The translations under genes were made by a program, and so were the position numbers. From NCBI GenBank assembly GCA_004519485.1, contig CP038131.1:1065001-1129000 (forward strand): a stretch of 64,000 nucleotides of DNA, written 5' to 3'. Of the stretch, positions 55,249-64,000 are shown in pieces; position 1 is the stretch's first letter; the number at the start of each line of letters is the position of its first letter. Below the pieces are notes generated by a model that was given only the letters and a program-made list of their open reading frames with translations, ran no database searches and was not told the DNA's origin. Source of the DNA: Nannochloropsis oceanica. Lineage: Eukaryota > Sar > Eustigmatophyceae > Eustigmatales > Monodopsidaceae.

Positions 55249-55674
55249 CAGCAAAAAAGCATACGGCATTACTACACATGAAGACAAAATATACACACAC
55301 ATCTAGCACAAAGCCTCATCAGCTGTACAAAGAGCAGCAGCAGCAGCAGCGGCAGAACAAATGAGAGGCATCAAAGGCACACAACATCCGCAAACGACAG
55401 TAAAGGAATTTTCCTACCACCTCCACACAAACACATGCACGGGCACCCACCCACCCTACCCGTCCCATGGACATCAAGACAGAGACTAAGTTGAAAGCAA
55501 ATAAAGGACAATAGGGATGAGAGAATCACTGCCAATACAAAGAGGGCGGGGGAAATAAGGAACGGAAAGAGGCTGAGGGGACATCGAAAACTTTGACAGA
55601 ATATTTTCAATTTTTTTTTGGATTTTTTATCTTCCACCTCAATGCTCATACTTACATCCACTTGCCCGAATCTA
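55249..55674. other. Convergent intergenic region
   Basis: About 425 bp between the NEK-like gene and the RUS gene, with a short GCA repeat (55335-55352). No gene is supported. Confidence 0.5.
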
Positions 55675-57386
55675 TCATCTCTTCTTCTTGTGCTCCTCCT
55701 CACCCGACATCAACCTCCATCCCCCCGTCCCCAAATTCACCCTTTTCAACTCCCACCTTTCTTTTCCCCCTCCCTCCTTCCCTTCTTTTCTCCCTCCATC
55801 TACCAACGCCTCCCAAAACACAGGGAAACGATGCACAGTCATTTCATAACTCTTTAGTACTGCCTTCATCAACATCGGTGATGGCCACTCTGCCGCTTCC
55901 CTCCCTCTCTCCTTCCCTGCCTCCTCTCTCGCCCTCCGCGGAGTCAGCTCGGGGTAGAGGAAACGCATGGCCTGTGCTTGGAAGAACGCTTTCAACTCAT
56001 CCTGAGGGCTGGCGCCTGTACGGAAGACCACGAGCAACCGCCCGGAGGAGGGGGAGAAGGAGAGGAGGTATTTCTCGCGGGTGTAGACACGGAAGAGCAG
56101 GTAGGAGAGATGTGAGGAGGAAGGGAGAGAGAGGTCGCTGACACGACAGCCCATGAGTGGCTGCTGGGCAAGGAGCCAGCTCCAGAGAGGTTGGTAGACC
56201 TTCTCACGGGTTTTGACTTGCGAGGGGGTAAGGAGAAGGAAAGGCGGAGGGGAATGGGAGGAAGCGTTGCTAGATCTACTGCGTACGTCGTGTTTGAGGA
56301 AGTGGTGGATGAGGAGGGAGGCTCGTTGGGTATTGAGAGAAAAAAGCTGTAGAGCAACTACTCCCTTGTAATTAGCGTAGACATGCAAAGCCGTCAAGAA
56401 CAAAAACACCGGCCAGGCCGCGGTTGGACTGGCAATCCACTGTGCAAAGAAAAGGCCTCCGCATATCCCCAGGAGGGTAACGGCGGTCTCTTGTGCGTTT
56501 TCCTTCGCGGAGACATCAGCAATGTTTCCCTCAAGGGCGAAGTGGGCGGTGATGCTGCTTTTGGTGCATCCCGCGGCTACGCCGCACATGGTTTTGCAAA
56601 CGGTCGAGATGCAGGTGAGGAGGAGAAAGGAGGGTTTGAAGATGGGAAGACCCGTGAGCATGTCGAGGGTGAGGCCGAAGTCTGGGTTTGGAGGGAGGAG
56701 AGGAAGGGGCGTGGGCAGGGAGGGAGGGAGGGAGGGTGAGAAGGTAGATAAATGTGGGTAATCAGGGGGCAGGAATTGGAAGGGAAAGGTCGAGCAAATA
56801 TGGAGGGAATGAGGGACGATTCAGACATGAGCAGTCTCTGTTTTGAGCGGAGCTGAAGAAGATGTACGACGAAGTAAAGAAGCAAAGACGTACCATTTGC
56901 AATGTCGGCAAAGAGCCGCCACTCCTTGACGTTTCCGTCAAAGCTCATCGAGGCGAGCGAGGAAAACAAGAGGGAAGAGGACATACCCACCCCATCCCGA
57001 AACACCCAATTCATGGCAGCCGACAGCGCACTGGCCGTCTCAGAGCCCACCCCGCTTCCTTCCAAGATGGCTTTGGTGGTCAGAATTCCCCTCAAGTAGC
57101 TACACAGGGCCTGGATTGTGTCCCAAGTTTGATAAACCAGATACTCTTCCCGAACGCTGTGTGGATATCCTACAGGAAGAAATGTGGCGCTCAGTCCGTG
57201 GAGCGTCGAGGCGAGCAAGGTGCGGGGGGCGAGCAAGGCGCGCCAGAGGAGGCCGTGCCGGGCGTCGTCGCGCAGAAGCACACGTGACGTGGAGGAGGCA
57301 TGGTAGTAGTGGGCGGTGTGTGCACGGGGGTTGTGGATGTCGGTCTCGGTGGCAACCACGTCAAACTCGTCGGGACACGCTGCCAT
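55675..57386 (-). CDS. RUS family (DUF647, root UVB sensitive) protein, 2 exons
   Basis: Exons 57386-56894 and 56681-55675 (split G/AC, giving ADIAN-DFGLTLDML) sum to 499 aa. The DUF647 core shows LHGLSATFLPVGYPHSVREE near the start, YLVYQTWDTIQALCSYLRGI, the signature AMNWVFRDGVGMSSSLLFSS and DGNVKEWRLFADIAN. Exon 2 continues CGVAAGCTKSSITAHFALEG and ADVSAKENAQETAVTLLGIC. It then has hydrophobic segments and a less conserved C-terminal domain. RUS1 and RUS2 in plants affect UV-B sensing, auxin transport and vitamin B6 homeostasis; the molecular activity is unknown. A clear N-terminal targeting peptide is not visible. It is head-to-head with the CxxC protein gene, 379 bp away. Confidence 0.9.
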
Positions 57387-57765
57387 CCTCCTGTCATGAG
57401 GTGCGAGGGGTAGGATGGGGTGGGGATGGGGTGGGGAGGCAAAGATGAAGAAGGCGTGAGAAGGTCATCGCCGATGATGCGTTGTTGCATTCGATTGAAA
57501 ATGGGCCGAGTGTTTGCCAAAGGAAAGGCAGAACACCTTACAAATTGGGGGGAAATGCACTGAAATCTATGTGTCTGCATGTGCATGAAATAGTACATCT
57601 CCGTTGTCCCTCTGAGTTCAAGCCCGTGGCTCATCGAGGAAGACGTTTCAAACAAGCGATCCTGGTCTCTCATCCGTCTCGTCTCGTTGCCACCGTCCTC
57701 CACCCCCACTCACACTCAACACACCACCCGCGCACAAATATACGTCAACTTTCTCTACGACAGAT
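57387..57765. promoter_or_regulatory. Divergent promoter region (RUS / CxxC protein)
   Basis: A 379-bp gap between opposite start codons. No element is recognised. Confidence 0.45.
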
Positions 57766-58988
57766 ATGAGCAGACATACCGCGGCGTCGCGGGCCTTGCA
57801 GCACTATACGTCAATGGCCCAGACAGAGGACAAAGAGAACGCGGGGCAGGTCGCTTGGCTCGTAAGTATATGTGCAACCTGAGCTCGCACGACTCTAGCT
57901 ATCTATTCCACATCATTTAGGATTATAGAACATATACCCTTGGCACAAACATCTGTTACGTATGTTTCTCATAAATTACAGATTTATGGATACGATTTTA
58001 GACAGAGCTTTTCCCTACCTTCCAAGAAAGAGGCCCCCTATTCACGTTCTCTCTCTTTATCCAACCCACCCAACCAACCGACATCTTGCTTTTACTACAG
58101 CGCGAGGAAAATGACTACTACGACGATGAGGATGAGCAGCCTAGGTCCCTGTTTTGTGGGGGCGGCATGGGTGCCTTGTGTGCGGCGATCCATCATTTGC
58201 ATCCCCACGAGGCAGCGACCCCTGCTGCAGCAAAGAAGAAAGAGTACATGCAGCAACAACATGTCAGTAACGAAGAAGGAATACCATCCAGCGAAATACT
58301 AGAGCATGCGACGGCCTTGGACGAGGTGATCGTCAAAGAGCAAGAAGAGGAGGGTGAGGAGGAGATAGCTGTGGAGATTGATATGCACGCGTCCGCGGCA
58401 CGACAGCAACTGCAACCTATCTCTCGATCATGCTTGCAGGGACACGACGACGTCTACACCGCAGCTGGAGACAATTGTCGAAGGACCCGTTCCTTTTCTT
58501 CTTCCTTTCTCCTTCCTCCTTCCCTTCCTACCACTACCCTACTAACCGAAATGCGGGCAACGTTGCGCGGCACACGTCCTGCTCCTCCTCCTCCTCCTTC
58601 TCCTCCTTCTCCTCCTTCTCCTGCTGCTCGTGCTGCTTCTTCTACCGCTGGAACTGCTCTTGGCAAAATCAATTCTATTTTGCATCTTCCTCCTACCCGC
58701 CAACAGCATCAACAGCCAAACCCAAAGCAAGGACAACGTCTTCGCGCCATTCCCGCCTCTCAAAAATTCGTGCTATGTATGTCATGTAGCAACGAAGAGT
58801 GGCTTCAAGTGCCACAGACAGCCAAGTACGTGCGTTGTCCCATCTGCACCAGCATAACCATTGCTCTTACTTCCAATACTCGATTCCCGGTGAGAGAGGA
58901 AAGGAGGACGGGGGGGGGTCCCTGCACACGGTTGATGACTTTTTTTTCGATGCTTCAAGGGGGGGGAGGGGGGCCGGCGTCATTATAA
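57766..58988 (+). CDS. Unknown protein with a C-terminal CxxC...CxxC zinc-ribbon-like motif, probably 2 exons
   Basis: Exon 1 (57766-57861) encodes MSRHTAASRALQHYTSMAQT and ends at a strong GTAAGT donor. Exon 2 starts at 58101 after TTTACTACAG and continues REENDYYDDEDEQPRS, phase 0. Read to the stop at 58988 this gives 327 aa. The N-terminal half is acidic, Gln/Ala-rich and disordered, followed by a Pro run. Near the end is FVLCMSCSNEEWLQVPQTAK then YVRCPICTSITIAL: two CxxC pairs about 18 residues apart, resembling the LSD1-type plant zinc finger (consensus CxxCRxxLxYPRGAxSVxCxxC). I do not recognise a full family. A GTGAGA donor at 58890 right after the motif means the true 3' end may be another exon, and the Gly-rich last 30 residues may be intron. 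Confidence 0.6.
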
Positions 58989-59268
58989 GAGGGAAGAAGG
59001 AAGTCAGGGAGTCAGGGAGGAAAGGCAAAATATAATAAAAGAGGTTTGAGTGGTGTACAGACGTGTGGCCAATGGGGTTAAGGCAAGTGACTTGGAATGT
59101 GTGTACGTGTGAGTATGTGTGTGTGTGTGGAATGATATGAAGCTGAAGGAACGAAGGGGGGGACGAAACAAAGAACATCACACGCTAAAGCAACACCCAC
59201 AGGGCTGCCAAACCACGTCGTTTGCCATTCAATATCTTCTTGACACCTGTAACCCCCCACACTTCCTC
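58989..59268. other. Convergent 3' region
   Basis: About 280 bp with a short GT repeat (59117-59129). No gene is seen. Confidence 0.5.
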
Positions 59269-60785
59269 CTATCCTAATCTTTGTCTCTTCGCCTCCCTCT
59301 CCGCCGCCTCCACCCTCTCCTCCTCCTCCTGCGCTTCCTGGGCCTCCCTCCCCATTCTGGCACTCTCCTTCTTGAGCGCGTTCACCACATCGTTGTAGGC
59401 CGGCCGCTCCCTCGTTGTCTCCACCACCTTCCGGAGCACCTCCTTCTTCTCCTCCGTCCGCCCGTCCCTCCTCACCGTCCTCAGCTGCTGCCGGAAATCA
59501 TAATACGTCAACACCTGCTGCCATTCCTCCGGGTACCTTCTATAGATAAAGCCACCTTGGGCTGGCTTGAGGTAGAAGACAGGTTCGAAAAACTTGAGCA
59601 TTCGCTCCTTGACGTTGTAGAGACCTGGATAGAAGAGTCGAGGGTAGTAGCCTTGAGGGTAGGAGGGAGGGAGGGAGGGAGGGGAGAGTGAGTAGGGGTA
59701 CGTAGCACTTTCTTACACATTAACAATGGATCAAGTGGCGGAATTTTAAGTTAAGCATGTAAATAACAATTTCTCAACCCATGTCCTCCGCTTTTGGTTT
59801 CAGCTTGCGTCCTCCTTTCCTCCCTCCCTCCCTCACTCCCTTCCTCACCTCCTCGGATCCGATCGAGGTTGCCATTGACGACCACCATGGGCACGCCCGG
59901 GCGTTGAATCTTCTCCATATTAATATATTCTTGAACATTAAAGCCTGGGGTGACGACCACCTGTGGAAATGGACGGAAAGAAGACGAGAGAAAGGGAGGG
60001 AATTTAGGGGGAACAAGTGCACATTGCAGTCAAAAATATGTCATACACTCACAAAATTGGCCTTTCCCCCGCCCCCTACTCTCCACTATGACGTACCTGC
60101 AACTCGCAGACTTCCTCCTTGGGCATCTTCATGGCGGATTCGATCCCAATTATCCGAAAATTCACGCCTCCCCAACGCTCATTCGCGAGCGTCGCCTCCT
60201 TGCCATCAGGGAAAATTACCCACAGCTTTGATCCTTTGGGGGTGAAAGGTCGCACGAATTCTCTCGTCCATTCCCGGGAGTCATCCAAGAATTCACCCAA
60301 CGATACATCGATTCTGCCCGGGCTGATAGGGAATTCGATCTCGAGTTGCTCGAGCCCGTCTCTAAGGCCTGCTTGGACGGCGTCTATGGCTGGTATTGGT
60401 GTGAAGGGAAGGGTGTGATGGGTCTGGTAGGTAAGGAGGAAAGGAAACTAGGAAAGAAAGCGAAATGGAAGGAGACAAAGACAACAAGACGAAATCACCT
60501 TGTTTGCGGACGTCGTCGTAGAAAGAGGGGCCGATTGCAGGAAGTTTGCTTATGGGGATGGCGCAGAGGAGCGTGGTGGATGGGAAGCAGTGGTGGCCAG
60601 GGCGGGACGTAGGAAGGACAAAGGCATAAATTGATTTATTAGTGATCAGAAGGAGGAGCAGGAGCAGGAAATACGGCGCATGGTCATGGACAACTATTGG
60701 AACAGGGAAAGGGAGGGAGGATGGGGAGGTCTGTTGCAAGAGGCGCAAGAGGTTTTTCGTACATTTTCCGGAACTTACCAAGCAT
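59269..60785 (-). CDS. Plastid LPA3-like (DUF1995) photosystem II assembly protein, 5 exons with a 7-base coding first exon
   Basis: Proposed exons are 60785-60779, 60693-60499, 60389-60097, 59960-59849 and 59651-59269, giving 329 aa. The first exon contributes only ATGCTTG before a GTAAGT donor. Joined to exon 2 it yields M-L-V-V-H-D-H-A-P-Y-F, then a seven-leucine core and IYA-FVLPTSR. That is a near-ideal complex-plastid signal peptide with F at the cleavage site. No other in-frame ATG exists before the domain. DUF1995 landmarks are AIDAVQAGLRDGLEQLEIEF, VSLGEFLDDSREWTREFVRP, LWVIFPDGKEATLANERWGG, VVVTPGFNVQEYINMEKIQR, MVVVNGNLDRIRGGYYPRLF and FFEPVFYLKP. In Arabidopsis LPA3 helps insert CP43 into photosystem II with ALB3. 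The same role here is inference. Confidence 0.82.
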
Positions 60786-61474
60786 TGCTGTCCTGATGCC
60801 CACGCCACCACAGACGTCGCTTATATCTTCAGCGCCTACCCAGCAAGATTTGATGCACAGAGAAGTGAGAAGCCAGAAATATAATGCAAGTAAACAGACC
60901 TCGCCAATCGAACGCAAGGCAACGATCTTATGATGCATAATGCCCTCAAAAATGATAAAGCCAAGCGGGGCGCCTGCTGACCCCAACAAGCATGTAGCCA
61001 CGTTGTCGTCTTTTCTGACGGGTCAATCCTTCTTTTCTCGAGTGTGACTCCTCCTTCGTCGCTCTTGGTGTGTACGTAAGACTTTTTCTCAACATACATA
61101 TCCTCTAGGCATCAGTGCCCAATCAAGGTGCAGCACACCGCAACCCGATCGCGCCCACAAGTGTAGCGCTTTTGGACCACGTCGAAAGCAACACACGGCA
61201 AGTGCGATGCGGGGCAACGTTTGGGGCTCCTTTTCCCATGCTTGCAGCGCTATTCCCATGGGCTGGCCATCCCACTGGCACCTCTACCACGGCAAGCTGA
61301 ACGCCGATGCAGAGGCCTATGCCTCCGCGATCTGGCGCACGATGCCCTCTTTCTCGCCTTGAGAGCCGATCCATAATGACCGCATAAAAGGAAGGTGTTC
61401 ATTTTCCCCTTTTACGACCTCTAACAGTTCTCTTCCACACCCCTGCACTCAACTATTCCCACCACAGATCAACT
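60786..61474. promoter_or_regulatory. Divergent intergenic region (LPA3 / small plastid protein)
   Basis: About 690 bp between two plastid-protein genes reading apart. Open frames on both strands (60684-61001 and 61123-61374, minus) have no family resemblance. No element is recognised. Confidence 0.45.
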
Positions 61475-61885
61475 ATGTTCAAGCAACTCTTTTTCTTGGC
61501 CGCTTTCCTGGCTGTGCTAGCCCAGGCGTTCGTGCCCCAGACTGCCCTCCCCAAGAAGCATCTCTCCTTTTCATCCTCCGCTGCTGCTACCGCCGCTTGC
61601 CGGCCGCAACGACAACAAATGAATGTGCCCTTTGTGGCGCTTATGGCCAAGATGACTGCTGAGGAGGAGGAAGAGGCCCGCAAGCTAACCTTTCAGAACA
61701 ACCAACGCTCCCGCAAAGGACGCACCACGGACGAGGACGGCAAGTCCAACATCTGGGCATACGACCGAAAGGAAGAGGTGGAGGTTGGCAAGGGCAACGG
61801 TATCATCATTGTGGGTGTGCTGATCGCCATTTTCCTTGGTGCCTTGACCTTCCTGCCCACCATCCAATTCCCCAGCTACGATTAA
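61475..61885 (+). CDS. Small plastid-targeted single-pass membrane protein
   Basis: Single exon, 136 aa. The start MFKQLFFLAAFLAVLAQAFV is a signal peptide with an A-F junction, followed by a short transit region, so plastid targeting is strongly suggested. The mature part is acidic then basic (AKMTAEEEEEARKLTFQNNQ), with a conserved-looking DGKSNIWAYDRKEEVEVGKG before one transmembrane segment (IIIVGVLIAIFLGALTFLP) and a short PTIQFPSYD end. Size and layout resemble small thylakoid proteins or cyanobacterial single-helix proteins, but no light-harvesting motif (ExxNxR) is present. The exact family is not recognised. Confidence 0.8.
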   Translation: MFKQLFFLAAFLAVLAQAFVPQTALPKKHLSFSSSAAATAACRPQRQQMNVPFVALMAKMTAEEEEEARKLTFQNNQRSRKGRTTDEDGKSNIWAYDRKEEVEVGKGNGIIIVGVLIAIFLGALTFLPTIQFPSYD

Positions 61886-62401
61886 GCGTCAGACCACACA
61901 TGACTCTGACAAGACAGATGTGACAGTGTGCTCTCTTTGTGTAGTGCGTGATTTCCATGTTCCCCCGCTTTCCTCCTCCTCCTTCTCCTTTTCCTACTTG
62001 TCATGCTCATTTGAGATTTTAAATTAAGCCCGAAAGCAACGCTGTCACCGCCGGGTAGTGGTGGAACAAGATGAGACAGGAGCTCCATACCTCGAAAGTA
62101 GATCAAAAAACTACCAAAAATAGGGAACTTGTGTCTTGTCAGCAACGAACGAAGAAAGAGATGAAAGATGAAGAAGAAACGTTTACCGCGCATCTAGATA
62201 CTTATCAACGTCTCGTGTTTTTCTCCTCTCTATTTCGATTGATTCTTTACAAACGGTAATCTCATTCCTCAGGGTGGCGTCCGTCGAGGCCTCGCCGCGT
62301 TTGCACACACTCAAGTCCTACTCTACATGTAATCCTTTCCCGTTTTTGTCATCCATTAACAACCAACAACTAAGTCTCATTGTCTCAACTTCAACCTCCT
62401 T
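61886..62401. other. Convergent intergenic region
   Basis: About 515 bp between the small plastid protein gene (+) and the right-edge coiled-coil gene (-). Noncoding, with a CTC-rich patch at 61971-61992. Nothing else is seen. Confidence 0.5.
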
Positions 62402-64000
62402 TCACTTTTCACCCACACACACGTCCTCAGCCACCTCCCTTTCCTCCGCTTCATCGCTATCCACCTGCTTCTTGACCGCGCCTGCTGCAGTAGCAACAGC
62501 AGCGGTAGCAGCGGTAGCAGCGGTAACAGAATCATCGCTTCCTCTCCCATGCAGGATAAGGAATTCATCGTGCACCTCTTGCAGTTTTTGTACCTCCGTC
62601 TCGTACGCACGCATGGCCGATTCAATCGCAGTCGAGGAGGAGGAGGAGCAGGATGAAGAAGAGGAAGGGTTGAATGAAGAGGGGGCAACAGATGATGAAG
62701 CGAAATGAGGTGGATATCGAAGTGGTGACGGGGGCAGGTGGCAGGCCACAGGCAATGACAGGAATGTAGGCGGCGGCATCGGCATGAGCGGGGCACACGT
62801 GAGTGGCGGCATCGCCACCGGCCGTGATAGTGATGGTTGTGTGAACTCGGGCTTTGGAAAAGACAGTGACAACGGTATGTGAGGATTTCCTGTTATTTGT
62901 TCCTGCTCCGCCTCCATGCCTGGTTTCCTCTCTGCCCTCCCTCCCAAGCAATGCAAAGCCTTCGTTGACGACGCTAACAAATCCCGCAACGTCCTCACTT
63001 CCTCCCTTAATCCCTCCAACTCTGCCTCATCCTCCCTCGCATGCTGCCGCGTTTTCTCATTCTCATTCTCTAGATTTGCGCATGTCCGCTCAAGATTTCT
63101 AACCATGGCCGTTGCCTCCTGCTCTCGTGCCCAGGCCTCCTCCTCCTGCCTCTGCAACCGCTCTCTCGCTACAACCCACCGCTCCTTCTCCTTCCTCAAC
63201 ATCTCCACCTCTTCCACGCAACCCCTCGCTTCCTCCACTTGCCTTCGTAATGCTTGCATATCTGCTCTCTGCTCCTGATACACCAATCTTTCGGCTTGTG
63301 CTTTTCGAAGCTCTTCCTGGACAAGGTGCTGTTGGACCTGCAGGCTCTGTTGCTGCGATGCGTATGCCTTCGCGCCATCTTGGTGAGCAGCTGCTGTCTC
63401 CCCCGCACGTTGTCGAGCCCATGCAGCGATTTGCTCTCTGAACGTGAATTGTTCTTTGTCTAGGATTGCCTGTCGTTCTGCGGCTCGTGCCTCTGCTCGT
63501 TCCACCTCTTCCTTGCGTCGTCGCATGGCCTCCATATCACGTAACACCGCCTGTCGCGCCTCGAATTGAGCTGCCTCCGCTGCTTGTAACCGGACACGAA
63601 CACGACGTTCCTCCTCTTTAGCTTGTGCCCATGCCTGCTCCACTTTCCGGTCTTGCGTCGCTTGCATTTCCTCGCGGACAATTAATAGCTCCCGTCGGTG
63701 CTTCGCGGCCTCTTCCAACCTGAGGTGTGTCAGCTCCGTCTCCCGAAAATGAGATATCTCCGCAGCTATTTCCTTCTGGGCGCGAGCTTCGCATTCTTGT
63801 TGGAATCGACTCAGATGTTTCTCGTGCTGGTGCTGGTGGAGGGGGGAAGGGGGTTGTGTAAGGGAAGGGGTGGTAGTCGTCGTCGAAACTGCCTCAGTTT
63901 GGGTTTGAGTGTGGGAGGAAGAGGAAGAGGAGACGACGGCTGGCTCGGCTCTTTGAAAAGGTAGCACCAATGCGTGAAGGAGACTTTTGTGTTCTGATTC
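62402..64000 (-). CDS. Coiled-coil protein, possibly OFD1-like, truncated by the window edge
   Basis: The open frame has no ATG near its apparent start and runs past 64000, so the N-terminus lies outside the window. At least 530 residues are visible. A Ser/Thr/Gln/His-rich stretch precedes a long coiled coil: FQQECEARAQKEIAAEISHF, ETELTHLRLEEAAKHRRELL, then about 250 residues of Glu/Gln/Ala/Arg heptads. The tail is Pro-rich, then Ser-rich, with a final short helix (ESAMRAYETEVQKLQEVHDE). The segment with RLEEAAKHRRELL resembles the centriolar protein OFD1, but coiled-coil similarity is a weak basis. If real, it would be a basal-body component, which bears on whether the organism makes flagellate cells. 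Confidence 0.55.
   Translation of the reverse strand, partial: ESEHKSLLHALVLPFQRAEPAVVSSSSSSHTQTQTEAVSTTTTTPSLTQPPSPLHQHQHEKHLSRFQQECEARAQKEIAAEISHFRETELTHLRLEEAAKHRRELLIVREEMQATQDRKVEQAWAQAKEEERRVRVRLQAAEAAQFEARQAVLRDMEAMRRRKEEVERAEARAAERQAILDKEQFTFREQIAAWARQRAGETAAAHQDGAKAYASQQQSLQVQQHLVQEELRKAQAERLVYQEQRADMQALRRQVEEARGCVEEVEMLRKEKERWVVARERLQRQEEEAWAREQEATAMVRNLERTCANLENENEKTRQHAREDEAELEGLREEVRTLRDLLASSTKALHCLGGRAERKPGMEAEQEQITGNPHIPLSLSFPKPEFTQPSLSRPVAMPPLTCAPLMPMPPPTFLSLPVACHLPPSPLRYPPHFASSSVAPSSFNPSSSSSCSSSSSTAIESAMRAYETEVQKLQEVHDEFLILHGRGSDDSVTAATAATAAVATAAGAVKKQVDSDEAEEREVAEDVCVGEK

Noticed and set aside
60684-61001. 105-aa minus-strand frame near LPA3
   Set aside because: No family similarity is seen. 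It overlaps the LPA3 leader, and the seven-base first-exon model explains the region better.

Overview
The window is nuclear DNA of a photosynthetic eukaryote. It has spliced genes with GT-AG introns mostly 85-230 bp long, typical eukaryotic housekeeping genes (NMD3, TFIIH p52/Tfb2, syntaxin-16, PEX6, RRP8), and several proteins with two-part plastid presequences (signal peptide ending near an A-F junction, then a transit peptide). That combination points to an alga with a red-derived secondary plastid. Compact spacing (27 gene models in 64 kb), moderate-to-high GC and pervasive GGGA/CCCT tracts resemble a eustigmatophyte such as Nannochloropsis. The lineage call is inference. No tRNA, rRNA, CRISPR, transposase, reverse transcriptase or virus-like gene was recognised.

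Layout. 0-9 kb: aromatic amino acid hydroxylase (+), a plastid TPR protein (-), a DenD-like SDR dehydrogenase (-) and mitochondrial uL3 (+). 9-21 kb: a DUF1499 protein with lumen-type targeting (-), a DUF1118/RIQ-like plastid protein (+), an EMB8/YheT-type hydrolase (+), a low-complexity acidic protein (-), a 2.2-kb gene-free stretch with palindromes, and the ALB3 insertase (+). 21-32 kb: NMD3 (-), TFIIH p52 (-), cytochrome c6 (+), an N4BP2-like P-loop protein (+) and syntaxin-16 (-). 33-42 kb: an ABCG half-transporter (+) preceded by about 198 bp of AC repeat, an unknown single-pass membrane protein (-) and a large PPR protein (-). 42-64 kb: ten genes that alternate strictly in strand: methyltransferase (+), RRP8 (-), PEX6 (+), AUH-type hydratase (-), NEK-like pseudokinase (+), RUS/DUF647 (-), a CxxC protein (+), LPA3/DUF1995 (-), a small plastid membrane protein (+), and a coiled-coil protein running off the right edge (-).

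Functional themes. Photosynthesis biogenesis recurs (ALB3, LPA3, cytochrome c6, RIQ-like, DUF1499, small membrane protein, TPR), as do ribosome biogenesis (NMD3, RRP8, uL3) and peroxisome/endomembrane functions (PEX6, syntaxin-16). Exon-intron structures were rebuilt by hand from splice consensus, reading frame and family similarity. Every multi-exon model closes in frame to a whole number of codons.

Most notable observations: (1) many introns have a GGGA-type purine tract after the donor and a complementary CCCT tract before the acceptor, so the transcript could fold with its splice sites together; (2) the NEK-like protein lacks both the HRD and DFG aspartates; (3) the LPA3 gene appears to start in an exon contributing only seven coding bases; (4) in-frame, stop-free introns or intron-like segments occur in the NEK-like and PEX6 genes; (5) the RIQ-like and RRP8 proteins carry long low-complexity basic tails.
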